Source: Amylostereum areolatum
Lineage: Eukaryota; Basidiomycota; Agaricomycetes; Russulales; Stereaceae
Direction of reading: 5' to 3'
DNA length: 64,000 bases
NCBI GenBank assembly: GCA_012932865.1
Contig: SAXG01000064.1
Location: 196,952 to 260,951, forward strand
Shown here: positions 9,852 to 20,400 of the stretch, piece after piece
Layout: each line of letters starts with the position of its first letter
Numbering within the stretch: position 1 is the first letter of the stretch
The notes under the pieces: model-generated
Database searches by the model: none
Told to the model about the DNA's origin: nothing
Seen by the model: only the letters and a program-made list of their open reading frames with translations
Program-made: the position numbers and the translations under genes

Positions 9852-10877
9852 ATGTCCGACGCCGAATCCAAACCTGCCGTCTCCAAGCGGGAGATCGGCC
9901 CCAAGCCAAAGCCATTCAAAGGCGATAGACGCGACACCCTCCGGTTCTCCCTCGAGCTCCGCATGTTCCTGCGCGTTAACAAGGATGTTTATGCCACAGA
10001 TGACGCCAAGATGATGCTCCTCCTCAGCCTGATGGAGGACGACACGGCGAAAGCCTGGGCCACGCATCGCCGCATGGAACTCTTCGCCGACGAAGACGAG
10101 AAGGAAGACGCCGACACCCTCGACCCCACGCCCCCAACACTCCACTATAGCTCCTACAAAGAGCTCTTCGAGAGGTTTGGCAAAGACTTCGTGCCCGTCG
10201 ATCCGAAGATAGAGGCTCAGCGTAAGATCAACGAGCTCGCAATGACCACCCGGGACGTCACTGACTTTATCACCGAGTTTGAGATGCTGGCAACCATGTC
10301 AGTGTACGACGACGAGGCGCTAATCCACTTTTTCAAGAAGGGACTTCAGCGTGACCTCGGCAAGCAGGTGGCCCGGTCGTACCCGTTCCCCACCAAGCTC
10401 GCGGAGTGGAAGGAGCGCGCCCGCCGCATCAACCACCAGTGGCTCGAAGAGAATCCGGAGAGGAAGAGCAGTCAGTCCAAGGGGGCTGTCGCGTTCACCT
10501 CGAACGGTTCGACCAACGACTCCTTGTCGCGCCGAGTCGGCGCCTTCACCAACACCTCGACCCGCCCTGCAAAGCTGACGGACGATGAGCGCGCAAAGAT
10601 GATGCGCGAAGGCAAGTGCTTCATGTGTCGACAAGCCGGTCACGTCTCTCGCGACTGCCCCAACCGCAACTCGAGCGCGCGACGGGTGGGCGCAGTAGAG
10701 ACTGGGTCCAAGGCCCCTCCCCTGCCAATGAACACGGCTCCGTCCACTGCGAAAGCAGCTCCCGACCCATCCAAAACCATCGCGGCGATCACTCGCCAGC
10801 TGAAGGATCTGGATGCGGAAGGTAAGGAGCAGGCAGTGGCACTGTTGAAGGATATCCTAGAGTCGCAGGATTTTTGA
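9852..10877 (+). CDS. B-a Gag
   Basis: A 341-residue Gag that starts at the first in-frame ATG after the TAA at 9807. It has a retrotransposon capsid domain (about residues 15-200, with helices around LRFSLELRMFL and ITEFEMLATMSVYDDEA), a basic linker, and a CCHC knuckle CFMCRQAGHVSRDC near residue 257. The C-terminal helix ends in QDF. The stop is TTT TGA within a T5 run, overlapping pol by four bases in the -1 frame. The protein is identical in B-b. B-c differs at two residues. Confidence 0.92.
   Translation: MSDAESKPAVSKREIGPKPKPFKGDRRDTLRFSLELRMFLRVNKDVYATDDAKMMLLLSLMEDDTAKAWATHRRMELFADEDEKEDADTLDPTPPTLHYSSYKELFERFGKDFVPVDPKIEAQRKINELAMTTRDVTDFITEFEMLATMSVYDDEALIHFFKKGLQRDLGKQVARSYPFPTKLAEWKERARRINHQWLEENPERKSSQSKGAVAFTSNGSTNDSLSRRVGAFTNTSTRPAKLTDDERAKMMREGKCFMCRQAGHVSRDCPNRNSSARRVGAVETGSKAPPLPMNTAPSTAKAAPDPSKTIAAITRQLKDLDAEGKEQAVALLKDILESQDF
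10871..10877 (+). promoter_or_regulatory. Probable -1 frameshift site, B-a gag/pol
   Basis: GAT TTT TGA with five T residues. P-site slippage of Phe-tRNA from UUU to UUU puts ribosomes into the pol frame. The site is identical in B-b and B-c, and families A and C share TTTTTGA. Confidence 0.65.
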
Positions 10878-13800
10878 AACGCCCCCCAGTCGCGTCGTCT
10901 GGCGGAGGCAAAGGACTTATATCATCGGCATCTTACAATCGCTTCTCTGTACTATCATCTATGACCTCATGTGAGCAATCGTATCCATCGTGTGTGCACC
11001 TCTCTACTGTCACGAAGAACAGGCAGACACCCTCGATAACGCTCAAGGTCAAAATGATTGGACGAGCGACAGGCCGACAAATCGACGCAGAGGCACTGCT
11101 TGACAGCGGTGCAGAAGGAATCATCATCAACCGAAGCTTCGCTGAACGCAAGAAGCTGACTACAAGAAAACTAGAAAACCCGTTCCCCGTGCGTAACGTG
11201 GACGGCACCGAGAACATCATGGGCTGGGTGCGTGATACGATGGCCCAACGGATCCGGATATACTCGCAAGACTCGAAGGCATACCATGAGGAAGAAGCTG
11301 AGTTCTTCATCACCGACATCGGTGATCACGATATGATCCTTGGAACAGACTGGCTCGATGAGCATAACCCCACCATAGACTGGCAGCAAGATCGTGTTGA
11401 CATGCTCCGCTGCCCTCCCTCTTGCACCCTCTCCGAACCGACCGTGACAAACCTTGCAACAAAGCCGCAAACACCATCGTCGACCCGATCACAGCAAAAT
11501 GTTCGAGCTGATGCGGCCCCTAAGGTACCTCTAGCCCCGGACGACCCATTCCCAGAACCAGTGTATGTCTCCTGGGCCCCTATCCCTACGTATGTCATCC
11601 CCGCGCGCAGGGTCAAAGGAGTTCGCATCCGCACATTCCATCTCTCACCTTTACCTGCCCGCCTTTTCACTGAAGACGACGACGAACGACCCAGGGTCTT
11701 CCGCGACTGGGAGATCAATGGCCTGCGTCGTGCTGGGATTCTTCCTGAAGTTGACGGCCCCAACCCGGAGGCAGTACCAATCCGAGCGGGCTTCACCAAG
11801 GCGCAAGAGCTTGCAGAGCACTCAAGGGAAAATGCACGTCCGCAAACCTTTGAAGACTTGGTTCCCCCTCCATACCGCGACTTTGCACCTGTATTCGACA
11901 AGAAAACCTCTGAACGACTACCCGACCGGCGACCATGGGATCATGCCATTGACATGAAGGACGGCTTCGAACCCAAGCCCTGCAAGATCTACCCGCTCTC
12001 CCCCTCCAAGCAGATCGAGCTCGATACCTTCCTCGACGACCACCTGAAGAAGGGCTACATTCGCCCATCGAAATCACCGCAGGCAAGTCCGTTCTTCTTC
12101 GTCAAAAAGAAAGATGGGAAGCTGCGGCCTGTACAGGACTATCGAGAGCTGAACAAGGGTACCATCAAAAACGAGTACCCCTTGCCGCTGATCTCAGAAA
12201 TTGTTGACCGCCTCAAAGGTGCAAAGATCTTCTCCAAGATGGACGTCCGCTGGGGGTACAACAATGTCCGCATCAAGGAAGGCGACGAGTGGAAGGCTGC
12301 GTTCAAGACGAATCGTGGCCTCTTTGAACCTACGGTGATGTTCTTCGGCCTTATGAACTCCCCCGCGACGTTCCAGGCAATGATGAACGAACTTTTCAAG
12401 GATCTTATCGACTCGGGCAAAGTCATCATCTACATGGACGACATCCTCGTATTCACTCGAACTATGGAGGAACATCGTGCCATAGTGCGACAGGTTCTCC
12501 AACGCCTACAAGACAATGACCTGTTCCTTAAGCCAGAGAAATGTGTCTTCGAGCAGGACTCCGTTGAATACCTCGGACTCATTATCTCACACGACAAGAT
12601 CGCCATGGACCCTGTCAAAGTAGCTGGTATCCAGGACTGGCCGACACCCCGGACGGTCAAGGATGTACAATCCTTCCTCGGATTTGGTAATTTCTACCGA
12701 CGCTTCATCAAGGATTTCTCCAAGATCGCACGACCTCTATTCGACCTGACAAAGAAGGACTGCACATGGAATTGGTCGACGGAATGCCAGACGGCGTTTA
12801 ACGCACTTAAAGCTGCGTTCACCTCCTCCCCTGTCTTAGTTATGCCTGATCCAAGGAAACCCTACCTTATCGAAGTTGACGCCTCGGACTTTGCTACTGG
12901 AGGTATACTCTCGCAGAAAGGTGACGACGGTCACTGGTATCCAGTGGCGTATCTGTCCAAAGCCCTATCGGAACCGGAACGCAACTACGACATCTACGAC
13001 AAGGAGCTGCTCGCGATCATCCGTGCGCTCGAAGCCTGGCGCCACTACCTCGAAGGCGCCCCCGACACCGTCGAAATCTGGACAGACCACAAGAACCTGG
13101 AGCACTTCAAGACGGCACAGAAGCTGAGCCGCCGACAGGCACGTTGGGCTCTATTCCTCACTCGATTTGACTTCGCGCTCGTTCACAAACCAGGAGTATC
13201 CCATCGCCCAGACCCAATGTCCCGACGACCTGATCACAAGCAGGGCGTTGAGAACGACAACAAGGAGCGTATTTTGCTCGACCCCAAGTACTTCCAGATA
13301 CGTGCAACAAGGCCAGGAGCAGTAACCTCCCTCGGCGATGTCGAACTCCGACGACGTATCCGCGACTGCAAGACCAAGGACATCGAGGTCGTTCAAGCTC
13401 TGGATGCCATCTTACGGAATGGACCACGTACACTCGTCAAGAACCTTCAAGAGTGGAACTACGAAGAAGGCCTGGTCCTGTTTAGAGGAAAGGTATATGT
13501 CCCTGCAGACGACGGGTTGCGACACGACATTGTCAAAATGTACCATGAATCGCCCCTGGCTGGACACCCCGGTCGCTTCAAGACTTACGAGCTTGTGAGT
13601 CGTGAATATTGGTGGCCTGGCATGTCTGTCTTTGTCCGCGACTTTGTAGCAGGATGCGCAACCTGCCAGTCAACGAAGACACAGAGCAGCCGACCCCACG
13701 TCGACATGATCCCAAACGAAGTACCCGATCGACCATTTGGCGTCATCTCCACCGACTTCATCGTCAAACTCCCTGACTGCGAAGGCTATAATGCCGTCAA

Positions 13801-14968
13801 TGTCGTGGTCGATCGCCTCACCAAGATGGTGGTTACCACCCCATGTACAACGAAGATCACCAGTGATGGCACGGCCGACATTCTCTTCGACAAGGTATAC
13901 CGGCACTACGGCTTAGCAGACAAGATCATCTCGGATCGTGGACCCCAATTTGCTGGACAGGTGATGCGTACACTCAACGAGAAGCTCGGGATCAAGTCCG
14001 CCCTCAGCACAGCGTATCACCCACAGACAGACGGCCAAACCGAACGCGAGAACCAGAACCTCGAGCAGTTCCTGCGAGTATTCTGCAACTACCGTCAAGA
14101 CGACTGGGTGAAGTGGTTGCCCTTCTTCGAGTTTTCTCACAACTCTCGCACCCACGCAGCTACTGGAAAGGCTCCCTTTGAAGTCCTCTACGGCTTCCTC
14201 CCAAAGATGTACCCATCCGTAAACCCGTCCTCAAAGGTCCCTGCAGTTGAAGAATGCCTCCGTCAACTTGAAGAAGTCCGACAAGAGATCAAAGCCAGCC
14301 TTGCCCTCGCATCGGACTTAATGAAGCACTACAATGGTGACACGATCAGCAAATCGACACTGTTCGCCATTGGAGACAAGGTCTGGCTCGAAGGCAAAAA
14401 CCTGAAGACGACGAGGCCGAAAGCTAAGCTTGCTGCCAAACGATTTGGACCCTTCGAGATCGTTGACGTCATTAGCCCAGTGAACTACCACCTGAAGCTG
14501 CCGAAGACGTGGAGAATCCACCCAGTCTTCCATGCTTCGCTGCTCACCGCGTACAAGGAGACAACGGCACATGGTCCAAACGATGAACAACCGCCGCCTG
14601 ACCTCGTTGATGACGAAGAAGAATATGACGTTGAAGACATCATCGACTCGAAGCCGACCCGCAACAAGAAAGGCATACAATACCTCGTCAAGTGGGCAGG
14701 CTATCCTGACTCCGAGAATACCTGGCTCCCTCGCTCCTCGCTCTCAAAGGTCACCGACATGATCGACGCCTTCCACAAACGCCATCCAAACGCGCCCCGC
14801 CCTGTGCGTTCCCTCGGCATCTCCTTTGACGATTTTCTCGCATCTACCCTTGCAGATGACATCGCGCTCCAGGCGAAAGCGCGTCTTAAAGGGGGGGTAA
14901 TGTCACGGATCACTCCATTTCTCTCTTCGTTTGCAGACCTCGTACACGCGACGTGTCACGGCACATGA
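10874..14968 (+). CDS. B-a Pol polyprotein (PR-RT-RH-IN-chromodomain)
   Basis: Intact pol of about 1364 codons, made by -1 frameshifting from gag (the frame opens with TTG, not ATG). Domain order: aspartic protease with LLDSGAEG (about residue 75) and LGTDWLDEHNP; reverse transcriptase with SPFFFVKKKDGKLRPVQDY and catalytic YMDD (near residue 520); RNase H (VDASDFATGG, YDKELLAI, TDHKNL); integrase with the HHCC finger (ending CATCQSTK) and the D,D35E core (STDFIV, SDRGPQFAG, HPQTDGQTERENQ); a GPF/Y module (RFGPFEIV); and a chromodomain (YLVKWAGYPDSENTWLPRSSL). The last 22 residues and the stop lie inside the 3' LTR. Reverse transcription would take place in the virus-like particle. The chromodomain suggests targeting to methylated-histone chromatin. 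Confidence 0.96.
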   Translation: MKRPPVASSGGGKGLISSASYNRFSVLSSMTSCEQSYPSCVHLSTVTKNRQTPSITLKVKMIGRATGRQIDAEALLDSGAEGIIINRSFAERKKLTTRKLENPFPVRNVDGTENIMGWVRDTMAQRIRIYSQDSKAYHEEEAEFFITDIGDHDMILGTDWLDEHNPTIDWQQDRVDMLRCPPSCTLSEPTVTNLATKPQTPSSTRSQQNVRADAAPKVPLAPDDPFPEPVYVSWAPIPTYVIPARRVKGVRIRTFHLSPLPARLFTEDDDERPRVFRDWEINGLRRAGILPEVDGPNPEAVPIRAGFTKAQELAEHSRENARPQTFEDLVPPPYRDFAPVFDKKTSERLPDRRPWDHAIDMKDGFEPKPCKIYPLSPSKQIELDTFLDDHLKKGYIRPSKSPQASPFFFVKKKDGKLRPVQDYRELNKGTIKNEYPLPLISEIVDRLKGAKIFSKMDVRWGYNNVRIKEGDEWKAAFKTNRGLFEPTVMFFGLMNSPATFQAMMNELFKDLIDSGKVIIYMDDILVFTRTMEEHRAIVRQVLQRLQDNDLFLKPEKCVFEQDSVEYLGLIISHDKIAMDPVKVAGIQDWPTPRTVKDVQSFLGFGNFYRRFIKDFSKIARPLFDLTKKDCTWNWSTECQTAFNALKAAFTSSPVLVMPDPRKPYLIEVDASDFATGGILSQKGDDGHWYPVAYLSKALSEPERNYDIYDKELLAIIRALEAWRHYLEGAPDTVEIWTDHKNLEHFKTAQKLSRRQARWALFLTRFDFALVHKPGVSHRPDPMSRRPDHKQGVENDNKERILLDPKYFQIRATRPGAVTSLGDVELRRRIRDCKTKDIEVVQALDAILRNGPRTLVKNLQEWNYEEGLVLFRGKVYVPADDGLRHDIVKMYHESPLAGHPGRFKTYELVSREYWWPGMSVFVRDFVAGCATCQSTKTQSSRPHVDMIPNEVPDRPFGVISTDFIVKLPDCEGYNAVNVVVDRLTKMVVTTPCTTKITSDGTADILFDKVYRHYGLADKIISDRGPQFAGQVMRTLNEKLGIKSALSTAYHPQTDGQTERENQNLEQFLRVFCNYRQDDWVKWLPFFEFSHNSRTHAATGKAPFEVLYGFLPKMYPSVNPSSKVPAVEECLRQLEEVRQEIKASLALASDLMKHYNGDTISKSTLFAIGDKVWLEGKNLKTTRPKAKLAAKRFGPFEIVDVISPVNYHLKLPKTWRIHPVFHASLLTAYKETTAHGPNDEQPPPDLVDDEEEYDVEDIIDSKPTRNKKGIQYLVKWAGYPDSENTWLPRSSLSKVTDMIDAFHKRHPNAPRPVRSLGISFDDFLASTLADDIALQAKARLKGGVMSRITPFLSSFADLVHATCHGT

Positions 14969-15320
14969 CTTTCCTTCGCATCACATGCTCCAACGACGTC
15001 ATTGCCCGGACTTCCGAGCGGTGTTCCGCATCCTTATCTATGACATCATTGCTCCGGACTTCCGTCCTCCTCCCCATGACTCCTTTCTTATTGTTCCCCC
15101 CGCTCGCACCACTATCGCATCGCATCGCACCATCGTTCCCACTTGTATATAAGGACAGTATCCCTTTTCCCTTTTCCTCAGACTGTCCATCTCGTCATAC
15201 GGTACTGTAGCGCACGTTGCACTACCCTAGACCCCGGCACTCTCGAATCTATTTTCTTCTCGCTCCTCCTATCGTCGCGACTTAGGCGGTTCATCGGTCT
15301 CATAAACAGTGTTTCTGACA
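14887..15320 (+). repeat. B-a polypurine tract and 3' LTR
   Basis: A G-rich plus-strand primer tract (TTAAAGGGGGGGTAA, 14886-14900) lies directly before the 420-bp 3' LTR (14901-15320). The flanking gcgcc at 15321-15325 does not match the 5' flank of B-a but matches ggcgc beside B-c (50080-50084) and beside B-b (18341-18345). Confidence 0.92.
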
Positions 15321-15933
15321 GCGCCGATTGCCAAGATTCACAATGAAGTTGGTGAAGACTTGAGTTTGCGACAAACACGATTCAATCCGAGAGATGGAAT
15401 GGTGAACTAAGCATGTCATTTTTCACGAGCATGTCAAGTAACCCACATGTACCACAGATAGTAAGTAACTATGTCGTTCATACAACCTCATATGTGGAGT
15501 ATGAGCTAAGGACGAGCAAACGAAAGGTGTGACCAAGACGGCAGGCGTGAGGACAATATTCACAGATGGGGGTGCACGCAAGACCGGGGGGGGTGAGTGC
15601 ACGTTCATGAGGCGCGTGCACATGCGGTACAAATGCGGGGATGGAGATATAGATGTGGACGTACATGTACACATCAGCGGGACGTGCTTGCATAGAAGCG
15701 ATGCTTGCATGGGCGCGTTTGTTGGGAGCGCGGAGGTGTGCACATCCATTGCAAAGTACTGCTGTGGGTGGACTCGGAGGCGAGGGTGAAGGCGAGGGTG
15801 CAGGCGAGGGTGCAGGCAAAGGTGCAGGCGTGCCAGTGGGTGTGAGCAGGAGAAAGTTACCACAGAAGACGAACATCTTCGGGTGGCATTGGTCAATGAA
15901 ACTGAGACATCGGCAGAGACAGTGGTGTACTCA
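15321..15933. repeat. 612-bp non-element segment, left palindrome arm
   Basis: Sequence next to the B-a 3' LTR, repeated in reverse complement at 17734-18345 beside the B-b 3' LTR with almost no differences. It includes a short tandem array of GGCGAGGGTGCA-like 12-mers (about 15778-15830). No gene is supported. With the adjacent B copies it forms inverted arms of about 7.7 kb around a 1.8-kb loop. Confidence 0.85.
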
Positions 15934-15934
15934 C

Positions 15935-16081
15935 CTGTTCATATTCAGGTTCTATCCCCATGATACCTCCACCTTGCAGATCCTGCCCATGTCCGAATTT
16001 CTGGATCCATACGAGTGACGTACAGGCGGAGGAGGGTGGAAGGAAAGCTTGTCGTGCCGCCGTCGCGGTGGCACTGGCCAT
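15935..16081 (-). pseudogene. Candidate first exon of an unrecognised gene
   Basis: On the minus strand an ATG at 16081 opens 49 codons that end at GAACAG followed by a canonical donor GTGAGT (15934-15929). The product starts MASATATAARQAF and is Ala/Gly-rich, and I do not recognise it. The 310 bp upstream recur at 50085-50393. There the same start (ATGGCCAGTGC) is followed after a few codons by the B-c 5' LTR. No convincing second exon follows, so this looks like the leftover 5' end of a duplicated, transposon-disrupted gene. Confidence 0.35.
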
Positions 16082-16375
16082 GATGCATGACACATTATAT
16101 CAGGTGACTTGGAAGCCGGAGAGCCCTCCGCTCGCCGCGCTTTGCGCCGGCGCTGGCTGCCTCAAGCTCAGCCACCTCGTGCGCGGTGGCGTGGGAACTG
16201 ACATTGTTTGCCAGCCGTCCAGGAGAGTTGTCGCGGATTTAGAGTTGGTCGGGGTTTCAAGTTTCGGTCTGTTCCGTCGGTGAGTCGGTCCGGTCATCCA
16301 TCCTCAGATATCATCTTTCCGTTCATTCTGAGATATATAGCGACAAACTCTCCTGGACGGCTGGTTAGGAGCCTG
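16070..16375. repeat. 310-bp repeat, copy 1 (upstream region of a gene start)
   Basis: About 97% identical to 50088-50393 in the same orientation. Both copies contain the ATGGCCAGTGC start (minus strand) at one end and diverge abruptly after GGTTAGGAGCCTG at the other. With the inversion undone the copies would face each other, so they record an older inverted duplication at the insertion site of the second B element. Confidence 0.8.
16209..16367. repeat. Small inverted-repeat (MITE-like) unit
   Basis: About 24-bp near-perfect terminal inverted repeats, CCAGCCGTCCAGGAGAGTTG at the left and its complement ending GGACGGCTGG at the right, enclose about 110 bp. The single-stranded form would fold into a hairpin. 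A second copy lies inside the other 310-bp repeat (about 50229-50385). I see no clear target duplication (TTTG against TTAG), so the transposon identity is uncertain. Confidence 0.5.
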
Positions 16376-17110
16376 GGCGGGGACGCGGCGGGGAAAGCGG
16401 GGAGGCGGGTCTCGGGAGTGTGATCGGCGTCGGACTCGGGGCTCGGGGGCTTCTAGACCCAGGCACGATGCGTCCCTCGGCGGCGGCTCCCTGCCAGCTC
16501 GTAAGCAAATGCAAGTATATGCGGTCCCAGCGGCGCGGACCGAATCCTCGACGTTCTGACGTTCTGGGTGTGGCACGCCCCTCGCGGGCTCTCTTTCCGC
16601 CCTCGCCCTTCTTCGTGCATCTTTCTGGGTCCTCTGTGGCCGCGTCGAGTGCGTCGGAAGACGCGTTCGGTATAGAGTAAGTGAGAGGATGGGGCACGGA
16701 GCCACGAGCGTCGCCCCCCCCCCCCCCCTGAAGTACAGCCCAATATGGACCGTCACCTTCCGCATTCGGTTCCTCTCGAATGGACTGCTTCGTCAGCGCC
16801 GGCGCTGGTCGCGCCGCGCCAAGACCTTCGAGCCTCCGATCTCATCCAACGCCCCGACGTATGCAGGTATGCCATTCCATCGAGGCCTTCCCAGTCCCTG
16901 GATCCCCGCCCTTCGCCCGCTGCCAATGGCATCACCGCGTCCGCCGTGATATCCTGATCCACGAGGGCGCACGCGAGGAGATCAGACACCGCTGCGCTCG
17001 CGCTCGTGCGGGCGCGCCGGGCCGGTCCGATCCCCGGTCGGGTTCGCCGTGGTCGCGGATGGTGCGTATTGGAAGTGTGTGGAGAAGGGAGGGGGGGGGA
17101 GGGCAGTTGG
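16376..17110. other. Palindrome loop, GC-rich, no confident gene
   Basis: Unique GC-rich DNA with a run of about fifteen C residues near 16720. A short frame starts at an ATG at 16745 (71 codons on the plus strand) and could be a gene fragment, but I recognise no domain. Confidence 0.3.
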
Positions 17111-17345
17111 AGGACCCCCGAAAATTAGGGGTGATGCCTGCATCAGGGATCCTACCCCCTAGTTATTGAAGGTAATTGACCGTAATTGTGCTCAGTTACT
17201 GTCAATTACCATCAGTTACTGGAAGTTGGTAATTACAGCAAATTACGTAGGTCAGCCTGAGTTATTTTTTTTACTTGAGCATAGTTACTTGTTATTGATT
17301 CAATTACCTTCAATTATCTTCCCAAACACCCCTAGAATAAGGCAG
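17110..17345. repeat. Dispersed repeat with GGACCCCCGAAAATTAGGGG and TAATTG-rich tail
   Basis: The block at 17113-17143 recurs in reverse complement at 35548-35578. It is followed by about 180 bp dense in TAATTG/CAATTA words, running from GGTAATTGACC to CAATTATCTTCCC near 17320. It has no coding potential and looks like a piece of a non-autonomous element. Confidence 0.45.
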
Positions 17346-17491
17346 GCAGGTAGCCACAGTAATTAAAGGTAATTGCAGACCATAAATATCCATTTGCTTG
17401 TCAATTATCAGGCTTATATAAACAAACTTATCAATAGCTTTAGAATGCTTAAACAGATATATTAATTCATAAGTTGAGGTACAAAATATTA

Positions 17492-20400
17492 TTACATAAT
17501 CAAAGTCAAGAATGAACAGATCCCAACACTGCCGAAACAAGAAGGCATGACTGAAAAGAATGACATCAGCAAGATGGACACAACCGAGATATGATGATCA
17601 ACTCACCTGTTCCGGCTCTCCCAAATGTAGTCCTAAAGAACATGCTAGAAGAGTCAGCCAGCGGACGGCACGAGCTCCGGTAAGTGACGCACTGTCAGAA
17701 ACGCAGTTTATGAGACCGATGAACCGCCTAAGTTGAGTACACCACTGTCTCTGCCGATGTCTCAGTTTCATTGACCAATGCCACCCGAAGATGTTCGTCT
17801 TCTGTGGTAACTTTCTCCTGCTCACACCCACTGGCACGCCTGCACCTTTGCCTGCACCCTCGCCTGCACCCTCGCCTTCACCCTCGCCTCCGAGTCCACC
17901 CACAGCAGTACTTTGCAATGGATGTGCACACCTCCGCGCTCCCAACAAACGCGCCCATGCAAGCATCGCTTCTATGCAAGCACGTCCCGCTGATGTGTAC
18001 ATGTACGTCCACATCTATATCTCCATCCCCGCATTTGTACCGCATGTGCACGCGCCTCATGAACGTGCACTCACCCCCCCGGTCTTGCGTGCACCCCCAT
18101 CTGTGAATATTGTCCTCACGCCTGCCGTCTTGGTCACACCTTTCGTTTGCTCGTCCTTAGCTCATACTCCACATATGAGGTTGTATGAACGACATAGTTA
18201 CTTACTATCTGTGGTACATGTGGGTTACTTGACATGCTCGTGAAAAATGACATGCTTAGTTCACCATTCCATCTCTCGGATTGAATCGTGTTTGTCGCAA
18301 ACTCAAGTCTTCACCAACTTCATTGTGAATCTTGGCAATCGGCGCTGTCAGAAACACTGTTTATGAGACCGATGAACCGCCTAAGTCGCGACGATGGGAG
18401 GAGCGAGAAGAAAATAGATTCGAGAGTGCCAGGGTCTAGGGTAGTGCAACGTGCGCTACAGTACCGTATGACGAGATGGACAGTCTAGGGAAAAGGGAAG
18501 AGAAACACTGTCCTTATATACAAGTGGGTACGATGGTGCGATGCGATGCAATAGTGGTGCGAGCGGGGGGAACAATAAGAAAGGAGTCATGGGGCGGAGG
18601 ACAAAAGTCCGGAGCAATGATGTCATAGATAAGGATGCGGAACACCGCTCGGAAGTCCGGGCAATGACGTCGTTGGAGCATGTGATGCGAAGGAAAGTCA
18701 TGTGCCGTGACGCGTCGCGTGTACGAGGTCTGCAAACGAAGAGAGAAATGGAGTGATCCGTGACATTACCCCCCCTTTAAGACGCGCTTTCGCCTGGAGC
18801 GCGATGTCATCTGCAAGGGTAGATGCGAGAAAATCGTCAAAGGAGATGCCGAGGGAACGCACAGGGCGGGGCGCATTTGGATGGCGTTTGTGGAAGGCGT
18901 CGATCATGTCGGTGACCTTTGAGAGCGAGGAGCGAGGGAGCCAGGTATTCTCGGAGTCAGGATAGCCTGCCCACTTGACGAGGTATTGTATGCCTTTCTT
19001 GTTGCGGGTCGGCTTCGAGTCGATGATGTCTTCAACGTCATATTCTTCTTCGTCATCAACGAGGTCAGGCGGCGGTTGTTCATCGTTTGGACCATGTGCC
19101 GTTGTCTCCTTGTACGCGGTGAGCAGCGAAGCATGGAAGACTGGGTGGATTCTCCACGTCTTCGGCAGCTTCAGGTGGTAGTTCACTGGGCTAATGACGT
19201 CAACGATCTCGAAGGGTCCAAATCGTTTGGCAGCAAGCTTAGCTTTCGGCCTCGTCGTCTTCAGGTTTTTGCCTTCGAGCCAGACCTTGTCTCCAATGGC
19301 GAACAGTGTCGATTTGCTGATCGTGTCACCATTGTAGTGCTTCATTAAGTCCGATGCGAGGGCAAGGCTGGCTTTGATCTCTTGTCGGACTTCTTCAAGT
19401 TGACGGAGGCATTCTTCAACTGCAGGGACCTTTGAGGACGGGTTTACGGATGGGTACATCTTTGGGAGGAAGCCGTAGAGGACTTCAAAGGGAGCCTTTC
19501 CAGTAGCTGCGTGGGTGCGAGAGTTGTGAGAAAACTCGAAGAAGGGCAACCACTTCACCCAGTCGTCTTGACGGTAGTTGCAGAATACTCGCAGGAACTG
19601 CTCGAGGTTCTGGTTCTCGCGTTCGGTTTGGCCGTCTGTCTGTGGGTGATACGCTGTGCTGAGGGCGGACTTGATCCCGAGCTTCTCGTTGAGTGTACGC
19701 ATCACCTGTCCAGCAAATTGGGGTCCACGATCCGAGATGATCTTGTCTGCTAAGCCGTAGTGCCGGTATACCTTGTCGAAGAGAATGTCGGCCGTGCCAT
19801 CACTGGTGATCTTCGTTGTACATGGGGTGGTAACCACCATCTTGGTGAGGCGATCGACCACGACATTGACGGCATTATAGCCTTCGCAGTCAGGGAGTTT
19901 GACGATGAAGTCGGTGGAGATGACGCCAAATGGTCGATCGGGTACTTCGTTTGGGATCATGTCGACGTGGGGTCGGCTGCTCTGTGTCTTCGTTGACTGG
20001 CAGGTTGCGCATCCTGCTACAAAGTCGCGGACAAAGACAGACATGCCAGGCCACCAATATTCACGACTCACAAGCTCGTAAGTCTTGAAGCGACCGGGGT
20101 GTCCAGCCAGGGGCGATTCATGGTACATTTTGACAATGTCGTGTCGCAACCCGTCGTCTGCAGGGACATATACCTTTCCTCTAAACAGGACCAGGCCTTC
20201 TTCGTAGTTCCACTCTTGAAGGTTCTTGACGAGTGTACGTGGTCCATTCCGTAAGATGGCATCCAGAGCTTGAACGACCTCGATGTCCTTGGTCTTGCAG
20301 TCGCGGATACGTCGTCGGAGTTCGACATCGCCGAGGGAGGTTACTGCTCCTGGCCTTGTTGCACGTATCTGGAAGTACTTGGGGTCGAGCAAAATACGCT

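Larger units (their letters stand above)
8224..15320 (+). mobile_element. Complete family B Ty3/gypsy element, copy B-a
   Basis: A 7097-bp LTR retrotransposon with 420-bp LTRs, two pre-gag frames, gag and a single long pol with chromodomain. Its flanks do not match: 5' caatg (8219-8223), 3' gcgcc (15321-15325). The partners of both duplications flank copy B-c, so B-a is a recombinant of two B insertions. The body is almost identical to B-b: Gag is the same and Pol differs at one residue. No inactivating change is visible in gag or pol. Confidence 0.95.

Noticed and set aside
15478..15876. Pro/His-rich frames in the 612-bp segment and its mirror copy
   Set aside because: Composed of the 12-bp GGCGAGGGTGCA repeat and C-rich DNA; no start context or exon logic.
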